DNA of 64,000 bases from NCBI RefSeq assembly GCF_004123805.1, contig NZ_RWJX01000008.1, positions 27,697 to 91,696 on the forward strand, in the 5' to 3' direction. Positions 20,288 to 37,816 of this stretch are shown here, one piece after another (within the stretch, counting starts at the first letter, position 1; each line of letters begins with the position of its first letter). The notes beneath the pieces are model-generated. The model was not told where the DNA came from. It ran no database searches and saw only the letters and a list, made by a program, of their open reading frames with translations. Both the position numbers and the translations under genes were made by a program. Origin of the DNA: Cellulomonas endophytica (GTDB lineage: Bacteria; Actinomycetota; Actinomycetes; Actinomycetales; Cellulomonadaceae).

Positions 20288-20596
20288 TCAGAGCTTGATC
20301 TCGATGTTCACGTCCGCGGGCAGGTCGAGACGCATGAGCGAGTCGACGGCCTTGGGCGTGGGATCGATGATGTCGATGAGACGCTTGTGGGTGCGCATCT
20401 CGAAGTGCTCGCGGCTGTCCTTGTACTTGTGGGGCGAGCGGATGACGACGAAGACGTTCTTCTCCGTCGGCAGCGGCACCGGACCCACGACCGACGCACC
20501 AGCGCGGGTCACCGTGTCGACGATCTTGCGCGCCGAGCTGTCGATGACCTCGTGGTCGTAGGACTTGAGCCGGATGCGGATCTTCTGTCCCGCCAT
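20288..20596 (-). CDS. rpsJ: Ribosomal protein S10
   Basis: A 102-residue S10 beginning [19 protein letters not shown] and containing [20 protein letters not shown]. It belongs to the 30S head and also acts as NusE in antitermination. It is the first gene of the S10 operon, preceded by a leader of about 230 bases and a clear promoter. Confidence 0.98.
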   Translation of the reverse strand: MAGQKIRIRLKSYDHEVIDSSARKIVDTVTRAGASVVGPVPLPTEKNVFVVIRSPHKYKDSREHFEMRTHKRLIDIIDPTPKAVDSLMRLDLPADVNIEIKL

Positions 20597-20834
20597 GGCG
20601 TCGTCTGCTTCTCTCTCTCGAACCGGGCCGTCCGACCCCCGCGCTCGGGCGTGTCGCCCTCGGCGACGCACCCCAGCACCGTGGGCCGTCCACCCAGGGG
20701 CGGCCGGCACGGGGTCGGTGGTTGCGATCGGGCCCCTCCCGTCGGGTGACCCCGAGGACTGCGGACCCTTCACGTGTGCTCGCCCGCCGGTCGCGGCGCG
20801 CGCGAACGCGCCACCCCTCGCGGGCAACTGTGAC

Positions 20835-20863
20835 AGTCTGCCAGAGTGCGGCGCGGAAGCCAA
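20835..20863 (-). promoter_or_regulatory. S10 operon promoter
   Basis: On the minus strand TTGGCT (20858-20863), 17 bases, then CAGACT (20835-20840), with transcription beginning near 20828. The 230-base leader to rpsJ contains several short G/C hairpins, for example around 20649-20670, but none I can assign to a known regulator. Confidence 0.6.
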
Positions 20864-21154
20864 ACGGTGGCGCGCGTGCGACGGGTCACGGCGCTGCGCC
20901 GGCCCCGGCGGGCGTGGTGGCGGGCCGCCCCCCTCGTCGGACGGTAACGCGCGCGGGCGCCGCGTCGTGGCGGCACGCCGGACCGCCGCCGCGCCGATGG
21001 CCGCGCCCACGCGCGAGGCTGCCACGGGCGCCGTGCCGCCGGCGCGGGGCCGAGCGACCGCTCCGACGCCGAGGCCCGCGCCGAAAACGTTCGCGACCCG
21101 ACGACCTGCGGCACCGTCCTCGTACGCGGAGGTCGCGGCGCGCCGCCGCAGCGG
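20864..21154. other. Intergenic stretch without a gene
   Basis: No coding region is supported. The stretch lies between the divergent S10 and symporter promoters. The only shape noticed is CCGAAAACGTTCGCG at 21081-21095, an imperfect palindrome around AACGTT that might be a regulator site. Confidence 0.4.
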
Positions 21155-21183
21155 TTGACGCCGGACCCCGCCCCTTGCATCGT
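21155..21183 (+). promoter_or_regulatory. Promoter of the DUF485-symporter pair
   Basis: TTGACG (21155-21160), 17 bases, CATCGT (21178-21183). It is followed about 45 bases later by a GCAGGGAG ribosome site and ATG 21235. Confidence 0.55.
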
Positions 21184-21234
21184 CGTCCGCGACGGGGCCG
21201 CGACGACGCGGCTCCACGACGCAGGGAGCCGCCG

Positions 21235-21660
21235 ATGTCCTCCGCGCACAGCACCGGCCCGCACGGCGCGGGCCACTCCCCCACCGACAGCCTCCCTCCG
21301 GACCGCTCGCCGCTGCCCGGCCTGTCCTCCGGCTCGCCGCACCGCGTGCCGACCGCCGAGGAGTTCGCGGCGGCCCGCGACTCGGCCGAGTTCGTCGAGC
21401 TCCGCGCGCGCTTCCGGCGCTTCGCCTTCCCCATGACGGCGGCGTTCCTGGCCTGGTACCTGCTGTACGTGCTGCTGTCCACCTACGCGGTGGACCTCAT
21501 GTCGACCCCCGTCGTCGGTGCCCTCAACCTCGGGATCCTGCTCGGGCTGGCGCAGTTCGTCTCCACGTTCCTCATCACGTTCCTCTACGTCCGGCACGCG
21601 AACCGCCGGCTCGACCCCGCCGCCGAGCGGCTCCGCCACGACCTGGAGGGGGGCGCCTGA
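21235..21660 (+). CDS. DUF485 membrane protein (YjcH-like)
   Basis: A 141-residue protein. The first ~50 residues are Ser/Pro/His-rich and likely disordered and cytoplasmic. Two transmembrane segments follow ([17 protein letters not shown] and the stretch with [16 protein letters not shown]), ending in a basic/acidic tail. DUF485 proteins accompany acetate permeases and are presumed partners. The stop codon overlaps the start of the symporter gene by one base (TGATG), which fits coupled translation of a pair. Confidence 0.9.
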   Translation: MSSAHSTGPHGAGHSPTDSLPPDRSPLPGLSSGSPHRVPTAEEFAAARDSAEFVELRARFRRFAFPMTAAFLAWYLLYVLLSTYAVDLMSTPVVGALNLGILLGLAQFVSTFLITFLYVRHANRRLDPAAERLRHDLEGGA

Positions 21661-23243
21661 TGGACGTCGGCAACCCGTTCGTCAACATCGCGATCTTCCT
21701 CGCGTTCGTCGTCGTCACCCTCGTCATCGTCGTCCGGGTGGCGCGCGGCCCGCGGCAGGCCGGCGACTTCTACCACGGGGGCCGCTCCTTCAGCGGCCGC
21801 CAGAACGGCATCGCCATCGCCGGCGACTACCTGTCCGCCGCGTCCTTCCTCGGCATCGCCGGCGCGGTCGCCGTCTACGGCTACGACGGCCTCCTGTACT
21901 CCATCGGGTTCCTCGTCGCCTGGCTCGTGGCGCTGCTCCTCGTCGCCGAGCCCCTGCGCAACACCGGCAAGTACACGATGGCCGACGTCCTGAGCTTCCG
22001 GATGCGGCAGCGCCCCGTCCGCACGGCCGCCGCCATCTCGACGATGGCCGTGTCGTTCTTCTACCTGCTGGCGCAGATGGCCGGCGCCGGCGGGCTCGTC
22101 GCCCTCCTGCTCGGCGTCGACGACCGGCTGGGGCAGTCGCTGACGATCGCCGTGGTGGGTGCCCTCATGATCGTCTACGTCCTGGTCGGAGGCATGAAGG
22201 GCACCACCTGGGTGCAGATCATCAAGGCCGTGCTGCTCATCGTCGGGGCCGGCGCCATGACGGTCTGGGTGCTCGTCCTCAACGGCGGCAACCTCTCGAC
22301 GCTCCTCGCGCGCGCGGCCACGGACCACCCCGAGGGCGACCGGATCCTCGAGCCCATGCTCCAGTACGGCGCCTCGGGCACGACGAAGCTCGGGTTCATC
22401 TCCCTGGCCATCGCGCTCGTGCTCGGCGCGGCCGGCCTGCCGCACGTGCTCATGCGCTTCTACACGGTGCCCACCGCCCGCGAGGCCCGGCGCTCGGTGA
22501 CCTGGGCCATCGGGCTCATCGGCGCCTTCTACCTCTTCACGCTCATCCTCGGCTTCGGCGCCGCGTACCTCGTCGGGACGGAGGAGATCCTCGCAGCCCC
22601 CGGCGGCGCCAACTCCGCCGCGCCGGCCCTGGCGTACGAGCTCGGGGGCGTGCTGCTGCTCGGCGTCATCGCCGCGGTGGCCTTCGCGACGATCCTCGCG
22701 GTCGTCGCCGGGCTCACCATCACCGCCGCCGCGTCCTTCGCGCACGACGTCTACAACGGCGTCCTCAAGCGCGGCCAGGCCGACCCGGAGAAGGAGGTGC
22801 GCGTCGCCCGGGTGACCGCGGTCGTCGTGGGCCTCGTCTCCATCCTCGGGGGCGTCCTGGCCAACGGCCAGAACGTCGCGTTCCTCGTCTCGCTGGCCTT
22901 CGCCATCGCCGCCAGCGCCAACCTGCCCTCGATCCTCTACTCCCTGTACTGGCGCCGGTTCAACACCCGCGGCTCCGTCTGGAGCATCTACGGCGGGCTC
23001 GGCTCCGCGCTCGTGCTCATCGTCTTCTCGCCGGTCGTCACCGGTACCGAGACGTCGATGGTCCCGGGCGTCGACCTCGCGTGGTTCCCGCTCTCCAACC
23101 CCGCCCTGGTCTCCGTGCCGCTCGGCTTCTTCCTGGGCTGGCTCGGCACGGTGACGAGCCACGAGGACAACGCCCTGAAGTCGGCGGAGATGGAGGTCCG
23201 CAGCCTCACGGGCGCCGGCGCGGAGCGCGCGGTCACCCACTGA
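21660..23243 (+). CDS. actP: Cation/acetate symporter (SSS family, ActP-like)
   Basis: A 527-residue sodium:solute symporter with about 13 transmembrane segments. The first two helices carry the family motifs DFYHGGRSFSGRQNG and AGDYLSAASFLGIAGA, and AQMAGAGGLVALLLGV follows. The DUF485 gene immediately upstream and overall similarity point to acetate or a similar short monocarboxylate, imported with Na+ or H+. It is 20-25 residues shorter than E. coli ActP. The placement inside the ribosomal supercluster, on the opposite strand, suggests an insertion between S10 and tuf. Confidence 0.88.
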   Translation: MDVGNPFVNIAIFLAFVVVTLVIVVRVARGPRQAGDFYHGGRSFSGRQNGIAIAGDYLSAASFLGIAGAVAVYGYDGLLYSIGFLVAWLVALLLVAEPLRNTGKYTMADVLSFRMRQRPVRTAAAISTMAVSFFYLLAQMAGAGGLVALLLGVDDRLGQSLTIAVVGALMIVYVLVGGMKGTTWVQIIKAVLLIVGAGAMTVWVLVLNGGNLSTLLARAATDHPEGDRILEPMLQYGASGTTKLGFISLAIALVLGAAGLPHVLMRFYTVPTAREARRSVTWAIGLIGAFYLFTLILGFGAAYLVGTEEILAAPGGANSAAPALAYELGGVLLLGVIAAVAFATILAVVAGLTITAAASFAHDVYNGVLKRGQADPEKEVRVARVTAVVVGLVSILGGVLANGQNVAFLVSLAFAIAASANLPSILYSLYWRRFNTRGSVWSIYGGLGSALVLIVFSPVVTGTETSMVPGVDLAWFPLSNPALVSVPLGFFLGWLGTVTSHEDNALKSAEMEVRSLTGAGAERAVTH

Positions 23244-23267
23244 CCACCCCCTGCCCCACCCCGGCCA

Positions 23268-23298
23268 CGGCCCGGGTCGCCCGAGGCGACCCGGGCCG
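23268..23298 (+). terminator. Terminator after actP
   Basis: A 14-base-pair perfect stem (23268-23281 with 23285-23298, loop CGA) begins 24 bases after the actP stop. The rest of the 320-base gap is C-rich without a supported gene. Confidence 0.8.
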
Positions 23299-23552
23299 CG
23301 CCACGCCCGCCCCGCGCCCCCTCGCCCGTCCCCACCCGCCCCGCACCACCCGCCCGCCCGCCCGTTCCCTCGCCCAGACCGGTGCGGCGCGCGCCGGCGC
23401 TGCTCGCGGCGTGCGCGTCCCGCGCGCCCGGAGCATCCCCGGGGGCACGCGGCGCAGGCCCGGGCCGACCGCGCGAGCCGCCCCCAGCCCGGCCGGCCGG
23501 CGCTGCCGGCACCCGCGTCGAGGGCCCGGCCGGCCGTCGCGTGGCCGACCTC

Positions 23553-23558
23553 CACCAT
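23553..23558 (+). promoter_or_regulatory. -10 hexamer of a leaderless start
   Basis: CACCAT, then 6 bases, then ATG 23565; no Shine-Dalgarno sequence. Confidence 0.45.
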
Positions 23559-23564
23559 CGGGGG

Positions 23565-24485
23565 ATGGACACCACCCTGCTGGCGCGGTCCGGGCTGGTG
23601 CCGGCGCAGGTCGGGCCGGACCGACGGCACCGGGACGTGCTCGCCGCCGCTGCTCGCGCCGGGCAGCTCGTGCGCGTCCGACGCGGCTGGTACGTCGGTG
23701 CGCGCACCTGGGAGGCCGCGACGGCGTCCGCCCGCGCCGTCTGGTCGGCGCAGGCCGTCTGCGCCGACCTGCCCGGCGCCGTCGTGTCGCACACCAGCGC
23801 CGCCCTCGTCTGGCGGCTCCCCGTCCTCGGCGGGAGGGACGACCGGGTCGAGGTCCTGGTGCCCCCCGCGCAGTCCACGCGGGACGCCGCCGGCGTGCGC
23901 CGACGCGTCGTCGCCGACGTCGGGGACCCCGTGGCGACGCACGGGCTCCGCCTGACGCGCCCCGGACGGACCGTCGTCGACCTCGCACGGACCCGCGGCG
24001 TGGAGAACGGGACCGCCGCCGCCGACGAGGCCCTCCGGCGTGGGCTCACGACGACCGACGAGCTGTGGTCCGAGCTCGAGCGCGCCGGTCGCGGGCGTGG
24101 CGCGCGGGCCGCACGCCAGAGCGTGCTCTGGGCCGACGCCGCAGCGGAGTCCGTCGGCGAGAGCCTGAGCCGCGTACGCATCCTCCAGGCCGGGCTGCCG
24201 GCACCCGTGCTGCAGCACGAGGTGCGGGACCCGGCCGGGCTGGTGGGCCGGGTGGACTTCTGGTGGCCGCACCTGCGGCTCGTCGGGGAGTTCGACGGGC
24301 GCACGAAGTACGGCGCCGACGTGGCGGACCGTCGTGCCCCGCACGACCGCCTGTGGCACGAGAAGCTGCGGGAGGACCGCCTGCGTCGGCTCGGCCTCCA
24401 GGTCGTGCGGTGGACCTGGGACGACGCCTGGGACGGCGCCCGTCTCGTCGCCCTCCTCATCGGCGCCGGCCTCGCCCGTCGCTGA
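23565..24485 (+). CDS. AbiEi-antitoxin-like winged-helix protein with DUF559 nuclease-like domain
   Basis: The 306-residue protein has two parts. The N-terminal 60 residues (HRDVLAAAARAGQLVRVRRGWYV) resemble the winged-helix of AbiEi-type antitoxins. The C-terminal ~80 residues resemble DUF559/Vsr-like endonuclease folds, with GRVDFWWPHLRLVGEFDGRTK containing an Asp...Glu-x-Asp pattern, then HEKLREDRLRRLGLQVVRW. Actinobacteria carry many such orphans. No AbiEii toxin lies beside it: the neighbours are actP and tuf. A role in a toxin-antitoxin system is therefore unproven. The ATG follows CACCAT by 6 bases. Confidence 0.75.
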   Translation: MDTTLLARSGLVPAQVGPDRRHRDVLAAAARAGQLVRVRRGWYVGARTWEAATASARAVWSAQAVCADLPGAVVSHTSAALVWRLPVLGGRDDRVEVLVPPAQSTRDAAGVRRRVVADVGDPVATHGLRLTRPGRTVVDLARTRGVENGTAAADEALRRGLTTTDELWSELERAGRGRGARAARQSVLWADAAAESVGESLSRVRILQAGLPAPVLQHEVRDPAGLVGRVDFWWPHLRLVGEFDGRTKYGADVADRRAPHDRLWHEKLREDRLRRLGLQVVRWTWDDAWDGARLVALLIGAGLARR

Positions 24486-24838
24486 GCGCCCGGCGCGTGG
24501 CGACGCCCGCGGCCCGCCGGCTCGGCGCCACGGCTGCTGCGGGAGGTACGCGGTCGAGCAGGGCGGGGCGAGCGCACGCCCCTGGACCCCGGTCCACGAC
24601 ACCCACCCGTCTCTCTGCGAGAGCGGTGCCCCGCGCGCGACAGGTGCACGCGGCGGGCGGCGCCCGAGCGCGCAGGACCGCTCTCGACCGGGGACGACAT
24701 CGAGCGGGGGGCGGGGCCGCGGGAGGGGCGCTGCGGCACGGACGCCCGTGCGCACGGGCGTGGGCGCCGGACGGGCATGGGCCCGGGGGACGCGGGAGGG
24801 CCCGGTGGTGCGTGCTCAGGTGCCCCGAGGGGCGCTGG
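24486..24838. other. Convergent intergenic stretch with palindromes
   Basis: No gene is supported. It holds a perfect 20-base palindrome (ACGCCCGTGC followed by its complement, 24742-24761), which may be a bidirectional terminator for tuf and the upstream plus-strand gene. It also holds a 10-base inverted repeat with a 49-base loop (24618-24627 with 24677-24686). Confidence 0.5.
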
Positions 24839-26032
<1,194 letters not shown>

Positions 26033-26068
26033 TGGGTGTCCTCCTCAGGACTGGTAGAGATTGCCCGA

Positions 26069-26092
26069 CGTCGGCCACAACGGTAGCCGACG
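26069..26092 (-). promoter_or_regulatory. Candidate tuf promoter element with inverted repeat
   Basis: On the minus strand TACCGT (26080-26085) lies about 50 bases before tuf. It sits in the loop of a 7-base inverted repeat (26069-26075 with 26086-26092). The -35 is poor. Confidence 0.35.
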
Positions 26093-26182
26093 AGCGTGCG
26101 CTCCTCCGGGTCGGGTGGTCGTGCTGGATGGGGCCGCACCGGGCGGCGGCCAGAGGCCGCCGCCGGCGCGGACCCGGCGGGA

Positions 26183-28285
<2,103 letters not shown>

Positions 28286-28461
28286 GTGGTTTGCCCCTTG
28301 TCGGTTGGCAGTCGGTCAGCGGGCCTGCCAGGCCGCGACGAGCGGTCCGGTGAGGCGGTCGGGGCGCGCGTCCGGTCGACGACCGGCCGTGGGCCGTCCG
28401 CCGCGCCGCGCCGGCGCCGCACCCCGAGGGGGGCGGGCCGGCCGCGGCACGGCGGCGGGGG

Positions 28462-28932
28462 TCACCAGCGGTAGTGCGCGAACGCCCGGTTGGACTCGGC
28501 CATCTTGTGCATGTCCTCGCGGCGCTTGACCGCGGCACCGAGGCCGTTCGACGCGTCGAGGATCTCGTTCATCAGACGCTCGGTCATCGTCTTCTCGCGG
28601 CGGGCGCGGGAGAAGTCCGTCAGCCAGCGCAGCGCCAGCGTCGTCGCGCGCACGGGGCGCACCTCGACGGGGACCTGGTAGGTCGCGCCGCCGACGCGGC
28701 GGGAGCGGACCTCGAGCGCGGGGCGCACGTTGTCGAGCGCGCGCTTGAGGACGACGACCGGGTCGGACTGCGTCTTCTCACGGACGCCCTCGAGGGCGCC
28801 GTAGACGATGGACTCCGCGACGGTCTTCTTGCCGTCGAGGAGGACCTTGTTGATGAGCTGCGTGACGACCGGGGACCCGTAGACGGGGTCGACGATCAGC
28901 GGCCGCTTCGGGGCCGGACCCTTGCGAGGCAT
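28462..28932 (-). CDS. rpsG: Ribosomal protein S7
   Basis: A 156-residue S7 beginning [19 protein letters not shown], with [19 protein letters not shown] and ending [13 protein letters not shown]. It nucleates 30S head assembly and lines the E site. Its ATG shares one base with the rpsL stop. Confidence 0.98.
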   Translation of the reverse strand: MPRKGPAPKRPLIVDPVYGSPVVTQLINKVLLDGKKTVAESIVYGALEGVREKTQSDPVVVLKRALDNVRPALEVRSRRVGGATYQVPVEVRPVRATTLALRWLTDFSRARREKTMTERLMNEILDASNGLGAAVKRREDMHKMAESNRAFAHYRW

Positions 28933-29303
28933 CAGCCCACCTTCTTCGCGCCGTAGCGGCTGCGCGCCTGCTTGCGGTTCTTGACGCCCTGGGTGTCGAG
29001 GGCGCCGCGGACGATCTTGTAGCGCACGCCGGGGAGGTCCTTCACACGGCCGCCGCGCACGAGCACGATGGAGTGCTCCTGCAGGTTGTGGCCGACGCCC
29101 GGGATGTACGCGGTGACCTCGACCTGGCTCGACAGACGGACGCGGGCCACCTTGCGGAGGGCCGAGTTCGGCTTCTTGGGGGTCGTGGTGTAGACGCGGG
29201 TGCAGACACCGCGTCGCTGGGGGGAGCCCTTCAGGGCAGGCGTCTTCGACTTGTTCGACTTCGCCTGCCGGCCCTTGCGGACCAGCTGCTGGATCGTGGG
29301 CAC
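28932..29303 (-). CDS. rpsL: Ribosomal protein S12
   Basis: A 123-residue S12, the decoding-centre fidelity protein, beginning [18 protein letters not shown]. The loops where streptomycin resistance arises read wild type: [16 protein letters not shown] (the Lys42/43 equivalent) and [13 protein letters not shown] (the Lys87/88 equivalent). It heads the str operon. Confidence 0.98.
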   Translation of the reverse strand: MPTIQQLVRKGRQAKSNKSKTPALKGSPQRRGVCTRVYTTTPKKPNSALRKVARVRLSSQVEVTAYIPGVGHNLQEHSIVLVRGGRVKDLPGVRYKIVRGALDTQGVKNRKQARSRYGAKKVG

Positions 29304-29565
29304 TACGTCTCCGTCTGTCGGATCTTCTCTGGTCGACCGGACCCGTCACCCTGGACGGCCGGCACGGTCCCGGCTCGCCGCTCGTCACGGCTGCTCCGGC
29401 AGGTCTTGCGTCCCGCAGCGACCCCCGCGCCCGGGCGTGTCGCCCCGGTCCGTCCCGCGCGCTCGACCCCGCGGTGCGAGGAGGGTGGCGTGGTGGCGTC
29501 CCGGTGCCCGTGGCATCGGCCGACGAGCACAGCACAGAGGCCCGACGACGCGGGCACGAGGTCCA

Positions 29566-29594
29566 ACGGTACCCGGCACCGCTCAGGCGGTCAA
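29566..29594 (-). promoter_or_regulatory. str operon promoter
   Basis: On the minus strand TTGACC (29589-29594), 17 bases, TACCGT (29566-29571), the best-looking promoter in the window. It implies a leader of about 255 bases before rpsL. The rest of the 361-base gap between rpsL and rpoC has no supported gene. Confidence 0.75.
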
Positions 29595-29664
29595 AAGGCG
29601 GCGTGGGCCGCCCGTCCGGGCACCCCTGTCCAACGGGCCCCCGGTACCGGCGGGCTCGCGACGG

Positions 29665-33537
<3,873 letters not shown>

Positions 33538-33650
33538 GGGGGTCCTACTTCCTTCGGGTGCCGACGGGCCGGGCACGGTCCGTCGAGCGGGGGGAAAAGA
33601 ATGAGGAAGGTGCGGGCCGCCCGGCCCCGGTGGGGCCGGGCGGCTCGACG

Positions 33651-36600
33651 TCAGATCTCTTCGACGCTGCTGGCGTTCGGCCGGCGCGACAGGTCGATGC
33701 CGAGCTCCTCCGCCGCGCGGTAGACCTCGTCGTCGTTCTCCTTCATGTCGATCGTGACGCCGTCCGCGGACAGCACCTCGACGTTCAGGCAGAGCGACTG
33801 CATCTCCTTGAGGAGGACCTTGAAGGACTCCGGGATCCCCGAGTCGGGGATGTTCTCGCCCTTGACGATCGCCTCGTAGACCTTGACGCGGCCGGGCACG
33901 TCGTCGGACTTGATGGTCAGGAGCTCCTGCAGCGTGTAGGCGGCGCCGTACGCCTCGAGGGCCCAGACCTCCATCTCGCCGAACCGCTGGCCGCCGAACT
34001 GCGCCTTACCACCCAGCGGCTGCTGCGTGATCATCGAGTACGGGCCGGTCGAGCGGGCGTGGATCTTGTCGTCGACGAGGTGGTGGAGCTTGAGGATGTA
34101 CATGTAGCCCACGGCCACCGGGTCCGGGAACGGCTCGCCGGAGCGGCCGTCGAACAGCCGCGCCTTGCCGTCGCCCTGGACCATCCGCTCGCCGTCCCGG
34201 TTGGGGCGCGTGCTGGACAGCAGGCCCGTGAGGACGCCCTCGGGCACGCCGTCGAAGACGGGGGTGCCGACCGGGGTGCCGGGCTCGGAGCGCTCGGCGA
34301 TCTGCGGCACCTGGTCGCGCCACGTCAGGTCGTCGCCCTCGGCCAGCTCGATGTCCCAGCCCTGCTTCGCGACCCACCCGAGGTGGACCTCGAGGACCTG
34401 GCCGACGTTCATGCGGCCGGGCACGCCCATGGGGTTGAGGACGACGTCGACCGGCGTCCCGTCCTCGAGGAACGGCATGTCCTCGACGGGCAGGATCTTG
34501 GAGATGACGCCCTTGTTGCCGTGGCGGCCGGCGAGCTTGTCGCCGTCCGTGATCTTGCGGCGCTGGGCGATGTACACCCGGACCAGCTCGTTCACGCCGG
34601 CGGGCAGCTCGTCGCCGTCCTCGCGGCTGAACGTGCGCACCTCGATGACCGTGCCGGACTCGCCGTGGGGCACCTTGAGCGAGGTGTCGCGCACCTCGCG
34701 CGCCTTCTCGCCGAAGATCGCGCGGAGCAGGCGCTCCTCCGGGGTCAGCTCCGTCTCGCCCTTGGGCGTGACCTTGCCGACGAGCACGTCGCCCGCCGCG
34801 ACCTCGGCGCCGATGCGGATGATCCCCCGCTCGTCGAGGTCCGCGAGGACCTCCTCGGAGACGTTCGGGATGTCCCGCGTGATCTCCTCGGGGCCGAGCT
34901 TCGTGTCGCGCGCGTCGACCTCGTGCTCCTCGATGTGGATCGACGAGAGGACGTCGTCCTGCACGAGGCGCTGGCTGAGGATGATCGCGTCCTCGTAGTT
35001 GTGGCCCTCCCACGACATGAACGCGACGAGGAGGTTGCGGCCGAGCGCGAGCTCGCCCTCGTCCGTCGCCGGGCCGTCGGCCAGCACGGAGCCGACCTCG
35101 ACGCGGGCGCCGTTCTCGACGAGGACGCGCTGGTTGTAGCTCGTGCCCTGGTTCGAGCGGCGGAACTTCGCCACGCGGTACGTGGACGTCGTCGCGTCGT
35201 CGTTGGCGACGGTGATGAGGTCCGCGGAGACCTCCGTCACCACGCCGGGCTTCGTCGCGACGATGACGTCGCCGGCGTCGACGGCCGCACGGCGCTCCAT
35301 GCCGGTGCCGACGAGCGGCGCCTCGGAGCGGACCAGCGGCACGGCCTGGCGCTGCATGTTCGCGCCCATGAGGGCGCGGTTCGCGTCGTCGTGCTCGAGG
35401 AACGGGATGAGGGCGGTCGCGACCGACACCATCTGGCGCGGCGAGACGTCCATGTAGTCCACGGTCGCGCCCGGCACGAGGTCGGGCTCGCCGCCCTTCA
35501 TGCGGACGAGGACGCGGTCCTCCTGGAACGTGCCGTCCGCGTTGAGCAGGACGTTGGCCTGGGCGATGACGTGGCGGTCCTCGTCGTCGGCCGTGAGGTA
35601 GTGGACCTCGTCGGTGACGATGCCGTCGACGACCCGGCGGTACGGCGTCTCGACGAACCCGAAGGGGTTGATGCGCCCGTAGGTGGCCAGCGACCCGATG
35701 AGGCCGATGTTCGGGCCCTCGGGGGTCTCGATGGGGCACATGCGGCCGTAGTGCGACGGGTGGACGTCGCGGACCTCCATGCCGGCGCGGTCGCGCGACA
35801 GACCACCCGGGCCGAGGGCCGACAGACGCCGCTTGTGCGTCAGGCCCGCGAGCGGGTTGTTCTGGTCCATGAACTGCGACAGCTGGCTCGTCCCGAAGAA
35901 CTCCTTGATGGAGGCCACGACGGGACGGATGTTGATGAGCGTCTGCGGCGTGATCGCCTCGACGTCCTGGGTCGTCATGCGCTCGCGCACGACGCGCTCC
36001 ATCCGCGACAGGCCCGTGCGGACCTGGTTCTGGATGAGCTCGCCCACGGCGCGGATGCGGCGGTTGCCGAAGTGGTCGATGTCGTCGGTCTCGACGCGCA
36101 CCTCGACGGCCTCGCCGGCGCGCTGCCCGGGCAGGGCGTCGACCTCGGTGTGCAGGGCGGCGAGGTACTTGATCGTCGCGACGACGTCGGCCACGGACAG
36201 GACGGAGTCCGCGAGCGGCACGTCGATGCCGAGCTTCTTGTTCACCTTGTAGCGGCCGACCTTCGCGAGGTCGTAGCGCTTGGGGTTGAAGTAGAAGTTC
36301 TCGAGCAGCGCGCGGCCGGCCTCGACCGTGGGCGGGTCGCCCGGACGGATCTTGCGGTAGAGGTCGAGCAGGGCCTCGTCCTGCGTGAGGACGTGGTCCT
36401 TGTCGAGGGTGTCGAGCACGGCCGGGAAGTCCGCGAACTCCGCGCGGATCTCCTCCACCGACATGCCGAGCGCCTTGAGCAGGACCGTGGCGTTCTGCTT
36501 GCGCTTGCGGTCGACGCGCACGCCCACGTTGTCGCGCTTGTCGATCTCGAACTCGAGCCAGGCGCCGCGGCTGGGGATGACCTTGGCCGAGAGGATGTCC

Positions 36601-37160
36601 TTGTCGGACGTCTTGTCGGCGGTGCGCTCGAAGTACACGCCCGGGGAGCGGACGAGCTGGGAGACGACGACGCGCTCCGTGCCGTTGATGATGAAGGTGC
36701 CGCGCTCCGTCATGAGCGGGAAGTCGCCCATGAACACGGTCTGGCTCTTGATCTCGCCCGTCGTGTAGTTGACGAACTCGGCGGTGACGAAGAGGGGCGC
36801 GGCGAAGGTGAAGTCCTTCTCCTTGCACTCGTCGGCCGTGTACTTCGCCGGCTCGAAGCGGTGCTCGCGGAAGGACAGCGACATGGTCTGCCCGTAGTCC
36901 TCGATCGGCGAGATCTCCTCGAAGATCTCCTCCAGACCGGCGGTCTCGGGGACGTCCTGGCGGCCGGTCTCGAGGGCGGCGGCCACGCGGGCCTGCCAGC
37001 GCTCGTTGCCGAGCAGCCAGTCGAAGCTCTCGGTCTGCAGACCGAGGAGGTCGGGGACCTCGAGGGGCTCGTAGATCTTGGCGAACGAGATGCGGCGCGA
37101 GGCGGTGCGGTTCGCGATCGCATCGGCGGTGGGTGCAGCAGGGGTGCGCGAGGCAGCCAA
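33651..37160 (-). CDS. rpoB: RNA polymerase beta subunit
   Basis: A 1169-residue beta, usual for actinobacteria. The rifampicin region reads [15 protein letters not shown] then [19 protein letters not shown]; the Asp516, His526 and Ser531 equivalents (E. coli numbering) are wild type, with Ala where E. coli has Ser522. The C-terminal motifs [20 protein letters not shown] and [14 protein letters not shown] are present. The N-terminus ([14 protein letters not shown]) is Ala/Pro rich. It is preceded by a 656-base gap with a candidate promoter. Confidence 0.98.
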   Translation of the reverse strand: MAASRTPAAPTADAIANRTASRRISFAKIYEPLEVPDLLGLQTESFDWLLGNERWQARVAAALETGRQDVPETAGLEEIFEEISPIEDYGQTMSLSFREHRFEPAKYTADECKEKDFTFAAPLFVTAEFVNYTTGEIKSQTVFMGDFPLMTERGTFIINGTERVVVSQLVRSPGVYFERTADKTSDKDILSAKVIPSRGAWLEFEIDKRDNVGVRVDRKRKQNATVLLKALGMSVEEIRAEFADFPAVLDTLDKDHVLTQDEALLDLYRKIRPGDPPTVEAGRALLENFYFNPKRYDLAKVGRYKVNKKLGIDVPLADSVLSVADVVATIKYLAALHTEVDALPGQRAGEAVEVRVETDDIDHFGNRRIRAVGELIQNQVRTGLSRMERVVRERMTTQDVEAITPQTLINIRPVVASIKEFFGTSQLSQFMDQNNPLAGLTHKRRLSALGPGGLSRDRAGMEVRDVHPSHYGRMCPIETPEGPNIGLIGSLATYGRINPFGFVETPYRRVVDGIVTDEVHYLTADDEDRHVIAQANVLLNADGTFQEDRVLVRMKGGEPDLVPGATVDYMDVSPRQMVSVATALIPFLEHDDANRALMGANMQRQAVPLVRSEAPLVGTGMERRAAVDAGDVIVATKPGVVTEVSADLITVANDDATTSTYRVAKFRRSNQGTSYNQRVLVENGARVEVGSVLADGPATDEGELALGRNLLVAFMSWEGHNYEDAIILSQRLVQDDVLSSIHIEEHEVDARDTKLGPEEITRDIPNVSEEVLADLDERGIIRIGAEVAAGDVLVGKVTPKGETELTPEERLLRAIFGEKAREVRDTSLKVPHGESGTVIEVRTFSREDGDELPAGVNELVRVYIAQRRKITDGDKLAGRHGNKGVISKILPVEDMPFLEDGTPVDVVLNPMGVPGRMNVGQVLEVHLGWVAKQGWDIELAEGDDLTWRDQVPQIAERSEPGTPVGTPVFDGVPEGVLTGLLSSTRPNRDGERMVQGDGKARLFDGRSGEPFPDPVAVGYMYILKLHHLVDDKIHARSTGPYSMITQQPLGGKAQFGGQRFGEMEVWALEAYGAAYTLQELLTIKSDDVPGRVKVYEAIVKGENIPDSGIPESFKVLLKEMQSLCLNVEVLSADGVTIDMKENDDEVYRAAEELGIDLSRRPNASSVEEI

Positions 37161-37271
37161 GAGGGGTCCTTCCCAGCGGATCGTGTGCCACGGCGCCGGA
37201 CCCGGCTTGACGCGACCCCCCGGCCGTGCGGGCCCCCGGACGCTCGCGCACGTGCGGCGTCAGGGGCTCGG

Positions 37272-37277
37272 GTTATA
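37272..37277 (-). promoter_or_regulatory. Candidate rpoBC promoter -10
   Basis: TATAAC on the minus strand, about 110 bases before rpoB, unusually A/T-rich for this genome. A -35 is unclear (GCTGGC at 17 bases). In the 656-base gap 37161-37816 I see no gene; the plus-strand side has a GGGAGGG ribosome site before ATG 37817. Confidence 0.45.
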
Positions 37278-37816
37278 CGGGGTCGCGGACACAGGCCAGC
37301 GCAAAGCGACAGCGTACGCGCGAAGCACCCTCGCGTCCAGCCCCGCGCGCAGCAGCGCGCCCCCGGGGGGACGTCTCGTGGAAGTCTGCACCGACCCCGC
37401 ACGTGCGCGGCACCGGTCCTCCACAGGCGACCACCTCGTCGCCGTGGACAGGATGGCACACGCGGCGGCCGGGCGGGAAGCGGCGCGGCCCGGTCCCACC
37501 CCCGGGTTCACCCGTCGGCCGCAGCCCCGCCGCCGGCCGCACCGGGGCCGGCGCCGCGGCGTAGACCGGTGACCTGCGAGGACGGCGTGACCACATCGTG
37601 ACCGCCCTGCGGCGCCGCTCCGGTGGCGGACCCGCGCGCGGCTGGGGATCGTCGGAGGTGCACGGGTCCGCACGACCCGCGCACCGCTCCCGTGAGCGAC
37701 CCGTCCAGCACGGTGCGGGGTCCGAACGACCGAGGACGGGCACCGGCCCGTCACCTCGCCGGGCCGACCGCCCGGCCCTGGACCAGGGGCGGCACCGCCC
37801 CGGGAGGGATCTCACC

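Noticed and set aside
24618..24686. Regulatory RNA from a 10-base inverted repeat with a 49-base loop
   Set aside because: The loop is long and no promoter or terminator accompanies it; chance is likely in G/C-rich DNA.
28932..29303. Streptomycin-resistance change in rpsL
   Set aside because: Both loops read wild type (Lys42/43 and Lys87/88 equivalents).
29637..29655. Terminator after rpoC from CCGGTACCGG
   Set aside because: The palindrome is only 10 bases and the flanking pairs are mismatched, so it is not convincing as a terminator.
35700..35900. Rifampicin-resistance change in rpoB
   Set aside because: Asp516, His526 and Ser531 equivalents are wild type; the Ala at the 522 equivalent is a position where I cannot claim resistance from sequence alone.
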